Shown one piece after another: positions 26,030 to 39,400 of a stretch of 64,000 nt of DNA. Below the pieces are notes generated by a model. The model saw nothing but the letters and a program-made list of their open reading frames with translations. It made no database searches and was not told the DNA's origin. The position numbers were made by a program, and so were the translations under genes. Origin of the DNA: Ophioderma brevispina. Lineage: Eukaryota; Echinodermata; Ophiuroidea; Amphilepidida; Ophiodermatidae. The DNA lies in contig JAMKCH010014235.1 of assembly GCA_023653785.1 (NCBI GenBank), forward strand, positions 162,514 to 226,513. Reading direction: 5' to 3'. Every line of letters begins with the position of its first letter. Position 1 is the first letter of the stretch.

Positions 26030-27720
26030 TTGAAAAAAAAATATTTTAAAATTTTTATAACATTGAGTGTATTTTGGTTTTTTGATCATTTTTCATTTTT
26101 ATTATATTTTGTTTAATCTATTTTATTTGGGTCATATTTGTCACATTTCTATTTTTTTGTGTTATAATGTTTTAAACAGGGTCGTCGAAGTTTCTTTTTT
26201 TGATGTATTTGTCTTTTTTTTTCATTATATTCGGTTTTTATTTCGTTCAATTAATTTGTATTACTTTTTAGTTTGAATATTTGCTCATTTTCAATGCTTA
26301 TTTTATTGTTTCATTAGTTTGGTTCTATTCGATATGTTGATATTGCGGTGTAAACTTTTAATTACTTACTAACGTTGTTCGTAATTTTATGCTCGTTTCA
26401 TTGTTGATTTATTCTTGCTGTTTTTTATTTTAATTAGTTTTTTTAATAATACCACGCCACATCTTTCTGAACAAAACGCCCTTTGCTTTTCATATTTTAA
26501 CGTGTATTTTTGTGATTTATTTGCATTTGTTATTATTTTTACATGTATTTTTGTTATTAACTTTTGTTATTAGGCTCATGGAATTGGATATTTAGTTTCC
26601 AGTTACCGCCCCCCTGAATTTTCATTTTTGTCAAAACTTTCATTATTTTGGTAAAAGTCATTTTTCGGAAATCTTAAATACAGATCTTAACTTTCAACTT
26701 CTCATAATATCAGGCATGTCGTTGTGGCTGAGGGGGTTTATTTAGTGGTTTATAGTGAAAATTTTAGATTTCCCTTACAAGATGCTACTGATCATACTCT
26801 GCGACGAGCTTACAATATTCATCTTGAAACATGATTTTTTTTAAAGGAATATTACTTAAGGATCAAAACTGTTATAAAGTTCTGATGTTTGAATATAGAT
26901 TTAGGTGGAGGACACCATCTTATATACCAATGAATGTAAACATTTATAGGAAATCTTGATGAACATAATGAATAGAAATGTGACTCCTCCTTTTCGAACA
27001 GTCAAACCGGAACTAACAATCCAATTTCATTGGGCCTTAATAATTTTTGGTTTTTATTTAATCTGCTATATATTATTTTATGTATGTGTTTTTAATTAAT
27101 TTTAATTTAATATTGTTTTTTCTTTAAATTCTTATTTGTTTCCCCTTCTTTTTTATTTGTCTTTTAGCGTTTTCTATTTTTCACTCATTGATCAATTGTT
27201 TAATGCTTTTGATTTTTTTTGTATTTTATTTATATTTAAATTATTTTCTTTTGTTTTCCATTGTAATTTTGTTTTTTATTAATTAGTTTTATAAAAAAAT
27301 TAAAAATATTTTTTATTATTTTTAAAGATTTTTATTTTTATTATTTCATTTTTATTTTAGTACTTTGTTTATTTGGGTGTATTTTTTCATTAGTTGCATT
27401 TGTTATTATTTTGAACAATTTATTTATTTTTGTTCCATTAACCTTTTGTTATTAATTTAAATTTATTTGCTTATATTATTTTATGTATTTTAATTAATTT
27501 TAAGTTAATATTGTTTTTTCTTTTAAAATCGTTATGTTATTTGTTTTTTTTAAAAAACACTTTTTCTTTTTTATTTTGTATTTAGAGCGTTTTCTTTTTT
27601 TTCACTCATTGTTAATGGTTAATTCTTTTGATTTTTTTTATTTTGTATTGTATATATTTTTAAATTGATTTTCTTTGTTTCCTTGTAATCTTGTTTTATT
27701 ATTATTAGTTTTTCATTTTG
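26030..27720. repeat. very T-rich low-complexity block with an internal ~410-bp duplication
   Basis: Almost every word is T-rich (TTTTATT, TTTGTTATT). Segments starting near 27070 and 27474 share ordered blocks: TATATTATTTTATGTAT, TTTTTAATTAATTTTAA, ATATTGTTTTTTC, AGCGTTTTCT, TTTCACTCATTG and TTTTGATTTTTTT. The offset is about 405 bp. Confidence 0.6.
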
Positions 27721-27883
27721 GCCTACTTACTCCCAACTCATGATTTCAATTAAGCTGTGTAGGTTTTCAAACAAAGAAAAAAGGGGGAAAAGGGAGAAAA
27801 AAGCAAACAAACCAGCACATCTTTCCTGGTAACCAAACAGCTCAAACAATAAAAAACTAATAACACAATAAAAATCAAAATTC

Positions 27884-27960
27884 TAGAGCCTGAGTTTCGA
27901 AACCAGGACCAACGGGGGGAAATAATGCAAGTGGGTAAGTGCCTTAAACCGCTACGACAT
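27884..27960 (-). repeat. possible tRNA-derived pseudogene or SINE (Leu/Ser-like)
   Basis: The - strand reads GTCGTAGCGGTTTAAGGC, like the start of a type-II (Leu/Ser) tRNA, and ends near GGTTTCGAAACTC, a one-base-expanded B box. The middle does not pair well, so a working tRNA is unlikely. Confidence 0.4.
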
Positions 27961-28300
27961 ATGAACTTGTTATAATCAATGTGTAATCTGCTCATTTTTT
28001 ACAAGGTGACGGAATACCAATCGAGTCCCGATTGACATGACCCAATATGGCGTGTTACGTGGAGGAAACCATTATACGGTGTTTATTGAAAAAACGTTAA
28101 AAATATTCCTAAATTTCGCAAATGGGGAAATGGAGAACTTCTTCTGGATTAAATCTCTGCCGCAAGAAATTAATTTTTAGGTCAATCGGGTAATCTCGAG
28201 CAACTCATAATATTTTCCCTCCCACCATATGTGGAACATCCGCTATGAAATATAGCGTGATGTAACGTAGAAATCTCCAATTTGGCTACAGTTTCCAAAG

Positions 28301-28606
28301 GCGGTCCGGAAAGTGTGTAGGCTGTGTCACAGACCTGCGAAAGATTTGTATTAGTACTGCGCGATCGATAAACGTTATTCTCACGAAAAGAAGGGGTTTT
28401 CTATGGAATTTTTTTGCATCAGAGGGTCCGGTTACTTTTTGTGTTTTGTTTTGAATATGTATTGTACTTGGGTCTGAACCTATAGAACCTAGCGAGAACA
28501 TTTGAACGTTTTTGTCGGGTATCTCGGTGCTCCGCAAAGCCGGGAAAAGTAAGGCACAACACACCGCGCTATATACGGGCCGCATCCTTTACACTTTCCG
28601 GACCGC
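28301..28606. mobile_element. 306-bp element with perfect 16-nt terminal inverted repeats
   Basis: It opens with GCGGTCCGGAAAGTGT (28301-28316) and closes with its exact complement ACACTTTCCGGACCGC (28591-28606). The inside is non-repetitive with no transposase. No clear target-site duplication is visible. The size and ends suit a non-autonomous DNA transposon (MITE). Confidence 0.7.
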
Positions 28607-29371
28607 GTAACGGTATCCAAAGCCAAGCTAATAGGTGCGCCCGACGGCGCCCCTACATTTATTTATACAATGATGATGACAAAATTCAAAATTGGGCTTG
28701 TAAACCAAATCAATTTTAGAAAATAATTTTTTTCGACCGATCTACGTGTAGGAGATAGGCATTGATCTCAGTTCCATATTGGAAAAATATGGGACTGAAA
28801 ACTGAGTCTAGGCAAGGCTAATGTCACTACTGTCGTGCACGAAATTCTAAATTGGCTATAATACATGACAATACCACAGGCTTATCATTAAGTCTACCAC
28901 CATAGTCGTAACACCATTCAAATTGTAAATATTGCTTACGCCATGCAAATAATAGGCCTACGCAGTGTAATAATCAGTAAATTTTGTAAGTTGTGCTAAA
29001 TTACTCACGTTAGGCCCCAGGCCCACGTCCGTTGTCACTGTTTTCAAAATTCATCGTCCCACTGCTATTAAACGTTCACATCAATCATGCTTCTGTTAAA
29101 TTATCCTGTGCAAACTCAAAACTTCCTAAACTCCCTGCAAACGTTATCTCTATCAAACATAATACCGTTGACATACTCGCCATGGCTACAGAGCGTATGG
29201 GCTCTGTAGCCATGCGCACGCGTATACACTCTAATATCACAACAGCCCTATTATAATTATTATACACCTCAAACCATTGCACTCCTTGATGTTTTAGGCA
29301 AAGTCTCTGTTTGCCTCCCTATAACATTTAAAACAGTGGCATGCTGTCATGCGCAAGCGGTGGCTTGACTC

Positions 29372-30390
29372 CTATTCTTTGTTGTACTTCTTTACTTTCT
29401 TGATCATTGGTAAGATGACTTGCATCATGGCCATAATCAGAATTTTTTGCTTCCAGTCATCACTTACGGTTTCACACCTAGCCTTTCTCACCACATCAAG
29501 AAAACCTGCATTTCCTTCAATATACAGATCATACATCATCTTTCTCAACTCTTGTTTGCTATTTTTGGTACATGTAGCTTTTGTGCACCTTATTTTTATT
29601 TTGGCTGCTTTACTTCATCTCCTAAGAGAATAGCAGTTGTGTGTTTGTCGCATTTTGGTTGGCTCTGTACTTCTTTTTTTTTTTAACACATGTAACAATT
29701 TCCGTGCATCGAAAACACCGCATTTGGAAAGAGCTGCTGATTTATAGCCTCTTAGATTGAATAAGTCCTTTTTCTTTTTTTCAAGTATTTCCGTAAGTCC
29801 TTTTTGTATGTGATTGCTGCTTTTATAACCGGGCTATGCTTTTATGGCTGCTCTATCCAGCATTTTTGCAAATTTTCTCCTGCTTTTTTGTGCTCTTCTA
29901 AGGTGTTCATTTGGTGATCCTGCAAGTAAATCTGTGTCGAATTGTGGTATGATTTCCCACCCCCTGGTTGTAACAACATGAGTATTTTTGCCGTTTCGTC
30001 ACCATGAAATCAACATGTGCCTTGGCAAAGTTAAGTAATAATTGGTAAACGTTTTAAAACAATATTTGCAAATATGCTGTTTAGTTCTGGTAGTCCGTGT
30101 GAATTTTTTGCTTTGTACAGAATTCTTTTCATGCTTTTTAGCACTACAGAGCTTGAGGGTAGCTGAATTTTTCTTTGTCTATTCAAGGCTGCTTTTCACT
30201 CTAACGTTTCTCCCACAAGTACATTGAAAATTGTCTTTCACAACATCTGATGTGTTTCCAGAAACTTTTGGGATTGATTCTGATTTCTCTACTACCAATC
30301 TCCTCTGATGATGCACTTCGTCGACATCAAAAGCAGTGTATCTGTCCTGCTATATTCTTTACCACATTTGCACGAAAATGTAGCATCAAA
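29372..30390 (-). pseudogene. broken, unrecognised gene: zinc-finger-like N-part and conserved basic C-part
   Basis: Reading the - strand across several frames gives a continuous protein-like series. Near 30390 a CKCGKEYSRTDTLL segment appears, near 30220 CTCGRNVRVKSSL, and near 30075-30030 HICKYCFKTFTNYYLTLPRH. These look like CxC or C2H2 zinc-binding fingers. They are followed by a FDTDLLAGSPNEHLRRAQ segment (29955-29890), KFAKMLDRAAIKA, then GLTEILEKKKKDLFNLRGYK and SKCGVFDARKLL. The last block is open for over 60 codons: MMYDLYIEGNAGFLDVVRKA, then DDWKQKILIMAMMQVILPM, ending KKYNKE and stop TAG at 29372-29374. At least five indels or stops break it. I do not recognise the family and claim no function beyond probable nucleic-acid binding. 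Confidence 0.55.
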
Positions 30391-33300
30391 GGCCAGGGGG
30401 GGTCGGACCCGATTTCGCGATTTGGGTATTGGGATTTCCAACGGTATTATGGAATTCTTACTGTGTATTTTCTACGGCAACTCGGTCCCGTGCATTGCAA
30501 AATCAACTTTTAAGCCTTCTTTCAAGACATCTTAGTAATATCATGATAATTTAGGGAAAAATTATTGACTTTTTTCAAAATCTGTTGGGTTTAGTGGATT
30601 ACCCGCTGTAAATAGTAATTTCCAATAAGGCGACGAAATAAAAAACCCTGTTTACGGCGAGCGGGACCTTTCGAGTAGGGGCGGGCGGTCGTGGAGGGTA
30701 GGAGAAAGGAAGGAATCCCCTTTTTTTCTTTCTTTCTTTTTTTTTTCTTTTCTGGAGCTCAAAATTGGCTAAAAATCGCCCCAAAATCTGAAAAGTCAAG
30801 AGTAAACAATTAAAAATTGTTACAAACAAATTTTCAAAAAAATTGCCAAAATTGATAAAATTGGCTAAAAACAGGCTGATTTTTACATGCTTTTTGGACC
30901 AACTAAAAAAAAAAAATCCTGCAAAACTGAAAAGTCAGGTTCGGTCGGGCCCGTCAAACCGGGTTTTTTATTTTCCGTCGCCTACTGGCATTTTAGATTT
31001 AAATACTACTTTGTGACCAGGCCTAGCCTTCGTCAAGTCTGTGTGTGCCGTTCGATATGCGTAGAGCGCCCTCCTACTGTTAGTCTTTGGATAAGACTAG
31101 CACTCGGGTTACGTCGGAAGTGATGCTGTTTCTGTTGCTATTAGGTTGGCATTCCTAACCCCCCCCCCCCCCCCCCCCCCCGATCAAAGGCACTATGTGT
31201 TTTAACATGTGTCTCCTGAGAGAAGGTTAAAAAAAAAAAAAAAAAAAAAACAAAAAAACCAAATGGGAGCAAAATTTTTACCACAAAATTGGCAAGTTAG
31301 TTCAGTTTTGTGACAAAGTCTGTTCCTGCAGTTCTTTTCTATGAAGAGAAAACATCCACATATTTCACAAGTAAATTAGAATCTGGTAATTATACTTTGC
31401 TAATGTGGGGCCTTAAAGACATATCAGTGATGTATGAGAAAGAGTCTAAATATTTTGAAATTTGAAGGGCATAGTTTAACAGTAAAGAAAATAAGTCTGT
31501 AGAATTCTTACAAGTTACTTTCCAACCTGACAAAGAATGACAGAAAGAGAAGAAAACGGCAGTGTCCAAGATACGATTCTCCCATTCAAACTACGTGGTA
31601 AAATAGTGTCGGAGGACAGCTAAGCCTAAGGTATCGATTGGTTCTGATTAGTCTGCTTCTGGTCTTATTTAGTTTTGCGTGGTATGTTAGGATACAGTAC
31701 TTGTTACAATACATATATATTTTCGATTTCTGATATTAGCAAATCACTGATGGACTTTAAATTGACGGCTGTGCAAAAAGCTGCACCACATATACTGCAA
31801 ACACGCTTGTTTTTGCTGATGATTTAAAGATGATTCTTCTCTTGATTCACCACAAAATGAGCAATAAATAGACTACTTTCATGAAAAAAATGGAGCCTCA
31901 TTGATGTTGAAGACTCAAGGTGACTCATACACAAGGAATGTGACAAGAGGATGGAATCGGACTTCACTAATGTTATGTGCATTTATATCATTAATGTCGT
32001 GTGCGTGACATCGAGTACTTATGTGCGCATTGTACGTGTTGATGACAGATGGACACAGTATACTCGTCCTCCCCATGGCCACAAACTATTGTTGTCTTAG
32101 TGTTAGTCAGTGATGCATAATAGCAGGTACCAAGTCAGTACTGCCAGCTTGCCCTTGTTCTAATTTGCCATCAGATACAATAAATAATTGTACGTTCCAC
32201 TAATGTTTACCTTACTCTTTTACTTTATATCTTTAATTCCTTGTTCTTTAAACATACTCTAATGTCATCAAACTTGGTGAACTGGGGGGCGGTGATAGAG
32301 TTAAGCAATCCCGTGTTCAATGAGCTAAGCCTGTCAATTTGGAAGACAGGTAAAAGTAACCCATATGTTGAATATGGATATGTGGACCGGTGCCATGACG
32401 TATTTATTTACATGAACCCAAAATGCTCTTCCTGTTTTAAAAGGGTAGGCCGTATAGTTTGGGTAACGAACAACGAGCGATTCCTTTCGTTAACGACCAG
32501 GTCATCAGGAAAGAATGCCAGCGCACTATTCTAACGGGTGTTCTACATCCAAGACGAGGAGTATTTCGAACGGAGTACTACATGGTAAGAGGGGGTGATA
32601 GTTACGCAATCCCGTGTGCGGTTATCCTAGGCCTATCGGTTTGGCAAGAAAGAGAAGGTAAAAACAGCCATTTCTTGGTCTTCATGGAACATAATGTCCA
32701 TTTGTTTAGACCAAGCATAGTTTCCCTCTTCCGGGTTTGCAAAGAAAGCGTACAGAGGCTTTGTTTATTTTAGTATTCAATACTGTTTGTGAAAAATGTT
32801 GTAAAAATTCCTTCCAAATGTCAACATTTCCATCCAAATGTCAAAATTTCCCTCCAATGTCAAAATGTCCTCTGGAACAAGGTTCCCGAGTTCCCTACTT
32901 TTTCCAGGCTTGCATGGACCTGGATAATGAATTTCACTAACAAGTACACATACACAGGTAAGAAAATGATTGCAGATTTTGCTGCACAGTTTAACCCTCA
33001 AAATCGCGCGCTATCTACTTCAGAATTCCACAACTGAACGTTAACTCATATTTGCAATAAAACACATTTTTTCACATGCACCATTGATAAATAAAACGTC
33101 AAATTAGCTGTATTTCAAACTTTCAGGGTGATATTAAGCTATTGGTTTTTCAGCAGGACTGTATTTACATTTGCACATGGGAGCCAACAGCTCCTTGCCT
33201 CACAAATGTTACCTAACCTGCGTCATAACTCTAATGGTGTAATCAAAAATGAATGGCACATTTTAAAGAGCTGTTTTACTCAATACCTTTAATTGATACG

Positions 33301-33590
33301 TATTTTTGCCTATGTAGACCATCTCGATGTGCAAACAAATTGAGCCAGAACACAAAAAATCTTGAACAAGTGTCACGGCTCCTCAGTATCAGCTCATCTG
33401 CTGAATCTATTCGTCACACTTTTGATTCATTTGAAATTGCTGTGAATGTGAAGGACTCAACAAAATTTCAAAATGTACTTATTTTGCAAACTTTTTGCTG
33501 AATGACTTGTATTTTAACAGAAATTGTTTTTATATGCAAGGGAGGAGTGTCTTTTTTTCATGATTGTGTTGCTTGTAAAACACTGATCTT
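30391..33590. other. non-coding stretch with homopolymer runs
   Basis: It contains a C23 run at 31159-31181 and an A22 run at 31229-31250. Three short repeats of TCCAAATGTCAAAATTTCC type lie at 32811-32871. Two related segments begin GGTGATAG near 32290 and 32594 (AGCAATCCCGTGT / CGCAATCCCGTGT). The open frame 33253-33501 follows a plausible acceptor (CTATGTAG) and looks protein-like, but I recognise no domain. Confidence 0.4.
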
Positions 33591-33599
33591 GACCATTGT

Positions 33600-35690
33600 G
33601 TCATTGTTGAAATTGCAGAGTGGTTTATCAGGAATTTACATTTCTGCACTGACTTCAATCATGATGATGTTAATGATGCACTTGATGTTTGGACTGACAT
33701 GTTCAATAATGTATGTGATACCCATGCACCAATAAAAGAGAAACTTGTTAAGGGTTCACTACTTCCTGAATGGATCAATAAGGATTTCATTGATTTAACA
33801 AGAGAAAGGGACTACTTCTATAAAAAGGCCCATAAAACCAATAATGCAGATGATAGGAAAACTGCTAGGATGTTAAGAAATAAGGCCAATAATATGAATA
33901 AGTATCTGAAAAAGACTTACTGTAGTAATGCCATAAATGAGAATGTCAATAATTCTAACAAATTATAGTCAACTATTAAAAAATGAATACCTAACAATAA
34001 ACCTAATGAGCATTCTGAAACAAATTCTAATAATAACGATAAGGATGTTGCTGATAAATTCAATGAATTTTTCACATCAATTGGTAATAACCTAGCTAGT
34101 AAATTTGTTGATGATGAAAATAATATAAATAACCTTTGCAATGACAATATCAATACTCATTTTATTTTTGATTATGTGACACCAGAGTTTGTTCTGGATG
34201 AAATTCGTAAAATGGACAACAAAAAATCACCTGGTCTTGGTAACTTTAATACTAAGCTTTTGAAATTGGCTGCACCTATTATCTGTAAATCACTGGCCTA
34301 CATATGTAATCTTTCTTTGTACACATCAACTTTTCCAAATGATTGGAAGCATGCCAAAGTGACTCCTATTTTTAAGGATGGTGACAAAACTGATGTTAAC
34401 AATTATAGGCCTATATCTGTTCTGCCAATTCTTTCAAAAATTATTGAACGTGCTGTTCACAACCAGCTTTACCATTTTTTGACTGAAAATAAAATTCTAA
34501 ATTCATGCCAATCTGGTTTTAGACACAAGCATTCTACTACCACCACGCTCATTGATGTTTCGGAATATATATTAAATAATATGAATCAGGGTAAAGTAAC
34601 TGGTGCCTTATTCCTTGATCTAAAAAAGGCTTTTGACACCATAAACCACAACCTTCTCCTTCAAAAACTCAAAAACTATGGTGTCACTGGTACTACTCTT
34701 GATTGGTTCAAATCTTATCTATGTGGTAGAACTCAAGCTGTAAATATTAATTCATTTTTTATGGGGGGGGGTTTCTCATTCCTACTTTAAATATCCAATA
34801 TTGGCCTACCACAAGATCAATCTTGGGTCCCATTGTTTATATTTATTATTTATTCAACTCTCCTTCCTGATTGTATTAATTGCAATGGTCATAATATGCT
34901 GATGATTACAACTGAGTTGTTTAACTCATAAAAAAAAAAAAAAAACAAAAAAAAAAACTCAATTCCTCCCAAATTGATATGAATGATAACTTGCTGAATA
35001 TTGCGCATTGGTTTGAAGCCACACGTCTCACCTTAAATATGAAGAAAACCAAGTTCATGTATTTTTGAACAAAAAGGTTTGATCAATTTTCAAACTTTTC
35101 TCTCTTATTATAATGACCGTTTTTTTTTTTTTTTTTTTGTTGTTTTTTGGATGATTAAGAAAAAGTCCACAAGTTAAGTACTTAGGGTGTCAGTTTCGAT
35201 CCAAACTTATCTTGGTATAATCATAATTGGATTATCTCCTCTATTAATCTCTAACCGCATTGGTGTTATTCGCATGGTTATTTATCTCCCCTCAGCTACT
35301 CATAATCTGCTTGCCATGCCTTGATTTTTTTCCACACTTTGATTACTGCAGTCCCAGTTTGGTCAAACTGCATTTTTGAACTTAGCAATTCTCTTCAAAT
35401 TCTTCAAAACCAACCTGCCCATGTGCTAACTTTCTGCGTGACAGTCTTACACTATTTGTGATATGATGAGCAACCTGATCTTGGATAAATTGGGTGAAAG
35501 ATGGAGCAAACATATTCTCTCCGTGTCTTTAAATGTCTTCAAACCGATGCTCCTTACTAATCATCACCATTTACTTTTAACTTCTCAATATTAAAAACAC
35601 CCAATATTCGTAGCCAATCATGTAATACACTAGTCATACCCCCGTGGAGTATCATACCTGGCAAAATGGGACATTTTTCAATACAGAGTT
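33600..35690 (+). mobile_element. LINE (CR1/Jockey-type) remnant with reverse transcriptase
   Basis: Translated pieces run in order: FIRNLHFCTDFNHDDVNDAL-like and EWINKDFIDLTRERDYFYKK linker (33620-33960), DKFNEFFTSIGNN, then a 204-codon open frame (34176-34790) with RT motifs FKDGDKTDVNNYRPISVLP, SGFRHKHSTTTT and ALFLDLKKAFDTINHNLLL. Downstream come GLPQ-type and YADDY-type motifs (tatgctgatgattac near 34899), WFEATRLTLNMKKTKF and a C-terminal DYCSP-like region. The endonuclease domain is missing, so this is a 5'-truncated, inactive copy. Homopolymer expansions (G9 at 34762-34770, A16 and A10 near 34930-34957, T20 near 35119) break the frame. Confidence 0.85.
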
Positions 35691-36439
35691 TGCTTCAATG
35701 TGGAATAGGTCGTTTTCACGCCCATGTCCGCATAAATTTTTTCAGAATACTGAATGTTAACACTTTTTAAATCTAATATTGTGTTTTGAATCTTGTTTTT
35801 ATGCTTGCTGTTTTTATTTATTGCAGTTCCAATGATAATTTTCTGCATGTTTATGTATTTTAAGGCAACTTGATTGATTGCTGCTCTAATTAATCTGTTT
35901 CCAACATTATCAATAAATTCATGTTTGTACATACATGTATAAATGTTATTATCTTTCACTTTAATTATATGAGATCAGGGGTTCATGGGATGAGACCAGT
36001 TTTGTATAATGATTTGGAGTTACCCTGAATTAAATAAAGTTTACTACTAATTACGATACACATCTGCTGACTTATCATGCTTGGGGGGCTAAAGCTGCCA
36101 TTGTGTCCGTGGGGGGGGGGGGGGGGGTTCTCAGGGATTTGTTGGTTACCCATGCTCGTTCCAGGGTTCTGAAAGTGACTCCTAGCAGTGGACATTATCC
36201 CCGTGTAGGAATCTGTTATGTGATAAAAGATATGACTTTTAAATAGCCAAAACAAGAAAAATTACACTACTGTCAACTGCAAGGAAAAATAGTGTTATTT
36301 TTGCTTTCTCATTGAACCAGTCACAATCAATTCGATATTTGATACCCCCAAGGAACTAGAACTGAGTTGTGAATTGTACACCCCCTAGTGGTAGTCCCGC
36401 ATTGCAGAAGTCCCTCTTATTTGGAACGAGCATGGGTAC
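35691..36439. other. spacer between the two LINEs
   Basis: No gene is supported. A long G run (17-18 bases) lies at about 36111-36128. The convergent LINEs end on either side of it. Confidence 0.4.
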
Positions 36440-39400
36440 AATACAAAAGGAATTTGATATAGAGCCTTATCAAAAAAAGGTCAAAGCGCTTACAAAAGAG
36501 AGAGTAATTACTATTTAGCTAAAACTGGTCATTTCTTTTACAATACCGTGTATTACTATGAGATAGGTACTTAAAACATCAAACTATAAAATAAAAGAAA
36601 ACAGCTGCATAATTAAATATTATGTGAGGCAATAACAAAAAACACATTAAGCACACAATCAACTATAGGAAATAGATGAAATTTTATAGAGCTTTCGTAA
36701 AAGTAACAATGGACTTGGAATGGCGACAGAATAGGCAAAAGAGCTTCATAGGCTAGGGGCAGACATTGCTGAAAGCCCTGTCACCCAATTAGTTCTTTTG
36801 TACGAGGAACAGTAAGGAGCGTCTTGTCATCTACAGAACGCAATCCTGGCCTGCCAGGAAAACAAAGAGAGGTATTGGACAAGTAAGATGGCAAATGTCC
36901 GGAAATGCCCTTGTAAGTAAGAAGCATAAGCTTAAAGACAACGCGGCTCACTGAATGGTAGCCAATGGAGCTCTTAAGGAGTGTGTCTGGTGGTCCTTCT
37001 ATAAGATCGAACACCAGCCTGGCCTGCTCTATTCTGCAAATCTGAAGGTACTAGATCTCTGACCGACATTCCATACAAAAGTGAATGGGCCATTAGTTCA
37101 TGCGAGGATAAAATCAGTGAACGGACCAGATGAGAACTCTCAAATGTGATAAAGCGGCGTATCCGGTAAATTGCCGAGGGTGAAAGTTAACAGACCTTAA
37201 TGATGACCTTTACTGTTCAGTCATAGACATTGTCTGTTCAAACACGACACCAAGGTTTCTAATTGGCGAGGACTGGGGAACATCCACGTCCCGACCCTGA
37301 TGGAATATCTTTGAGGGCGGTTTTGTGTAATAGGATGAACAGGCGATGAAAAATTCTGTCTGTTCATATTCATTTGAGTTTGTTACAGCGCATCCACTCA
37401 CTGTATTTCATCAATACAAAGATGAGAGTCTTTTGACAAGCATGTTTGGCATTCACCATCAATCTTGGGACAAATGTCAAATAGAGCTGTACAGCATCAG
37501 CATACATTGGTAAGCAATAATTGTGCTTCGGGATGATTGATGCGATACAGTCGGTGTACCATTATGGGAAAAAGAGAGAGGCCAGACCACAGAACCCTGA
37601 GGAAGACCGAAAGGGAGATGATGCGTGTTTGAAATTGCTTACCAATGCGCACACGGAAAAGAGCGGTTCTGCAGGTAAGACGAATCCACGTAAGGCAAGT
37701 AAGTACTTGAATTTTGAAAGTATCATAACCTCTCCAAAAGAAGGCATGTATCAACAGTATCAAAAGGCTGCCAGAAAGATCTAGCAGCACAATAGCAAAG
37801 CCCCTTACTGTTGTGAATTGCATTGGAGGATATCGGTTTCTTGACACGCAGCAAGAGCCAGAAGTGCCGTTCGTGCTGTGTCGTTCTTTTTAAGCTGACT
37901 GAAACTTATCATTTAAGTCATTTGAGACAAAGTGGATCCTTTATTATGGGCACTCCACTATTTTCTCCATGAACGTAGACACGCAGCTAATATGAACAGG
38001 GCGGATAGTTTTTGAGCACCTCTTGGTCTAGGAAGGCTTTTGGAGAATGGGTGTCTCGGCAGCTTCCCGGAGCTTAGCTGGGAAAACACCAGTGCGGATA
38101 GACTGGTTAATGATCAGTGTTAACGGCTCAGCCAGAGTTACAACATTTCTCCTAAGTAACCCACCATGGAATGGTGTCTAAGGAAACATGAATTTGTGGA
38201 GTTGACCATAATCACCTTGGTGACCTCTTCAACAGTGACTGGATTAACTCATGCATTGGAACGGTCTCATCAAGTATTGTCCCACTCGGACATTCATGCG
38301 AGTTATACCTGGATAATTATCAGGCCTCCCGTCGCTTTTGTATATACCTTGTCGCTGAAAAAGCTGGCAAATGCTACGTTATTCAGTAGCCTGAATTACA
38401 TTTAGTGAAGTTTTTGGTTTTGGGGTGCAGAAGCTTATTCCGAAGTAGTCAAACTGGTTTTTGGTTGTTAGCATTTTCAATTTTCTCTGTAATAAACCTC
38501 CGTAGCATTATTGAATGTAGTTACCAGTCACTGCTGTTTGTACATTGTATGCATCCAGATCGACACTATTTTCTAGATTTTTTTACCCATTTTCTCTCTA
38601 AACCGTCTACGTTCACGTCTGTCATCATCAATTCTTTAGTAAACCAAGTGATGGGGGTCATAATAATGCGGAAGCTGTTGAGGGAGGGGCATGGGAATCG
38701 AGTACACAAATTAAATACCCTCAAATTTACCAAGCACCTTCCACTGACCATCACGAAGGTCAAGACCTGTCCATCATGATGACATGTGTCATTTGAGAAG
38801 AGTCCTTGTCAATAGTCTTTATATTTCTGATGGTGCACATAGTTCTCATGATGTGAGTTCTGGCTGCTAATCGTCCAATTATCAACGATTAATCAGAGCC
38901 CAGCCCAGGCACGAGCCCCACCCGCCACTAATCCATCTTCAAGACGATGATAGACAGGCCAGATGTACCATCTTTATGGGTAGGGCCATGGATATGTTGA
39001 TGAAAACCATTAAGAAGCCAGAATCTCCAAAAAATGAATCGGCTCCGGTTTTGCGGGGAGGCCGACATGCACGTTGAAATCACCCGCATATCGTTTTTCA
39101 GCGGGAAAAGAGCAATCTCATTAGGAAATTCAAACTCAAATTAAGAATGTGACTTATTTTGAGACCTTTTCCGGTATGTAAGGTGGTGGACGATACACAA
39201 GGATGAGTCTAACACTAGTTTTGTTAATTACCACACAAGCATGCTCAAAAGAATGCGTATTAATGCCTGTGGGTGTATTTTGAATGTTTAGGCAAGTTTT
39301 TGTGGGATTACCCAATACCACCATGGTCATCATACTTCCTGGGAAGTGCCGGAATAATATCCCCATGCAGCATCTCACAATGACCACAGGATCGCTTTCA

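Larger units (their letters stand above)
20191..28300. other. long non-coding stretch
   Basis: No gene is supported. 21890-22500 is AT-rich with self-complementary words (for example TGTAATATATATTACA near 21915-21932). 25440-26010 is C/T-rich with degenerate repeats. 26030-27720 is extremely T-rich. 27884-27960 resembles a tRNA-derived element. Short open frames throughout (for example 24677-24994 and 25640-26020) show no motif or codon pattern. Confidence 0.45.

Noticed and set aside
33253..33501. 82-codon open frame after a plausible acceptor at 33318
   Set aside because: The text SRLLSISSSAESIRHTFDSF looks protein-like, but there is no donor, homologue or partner exon that I can identify. 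Left as unassigned.
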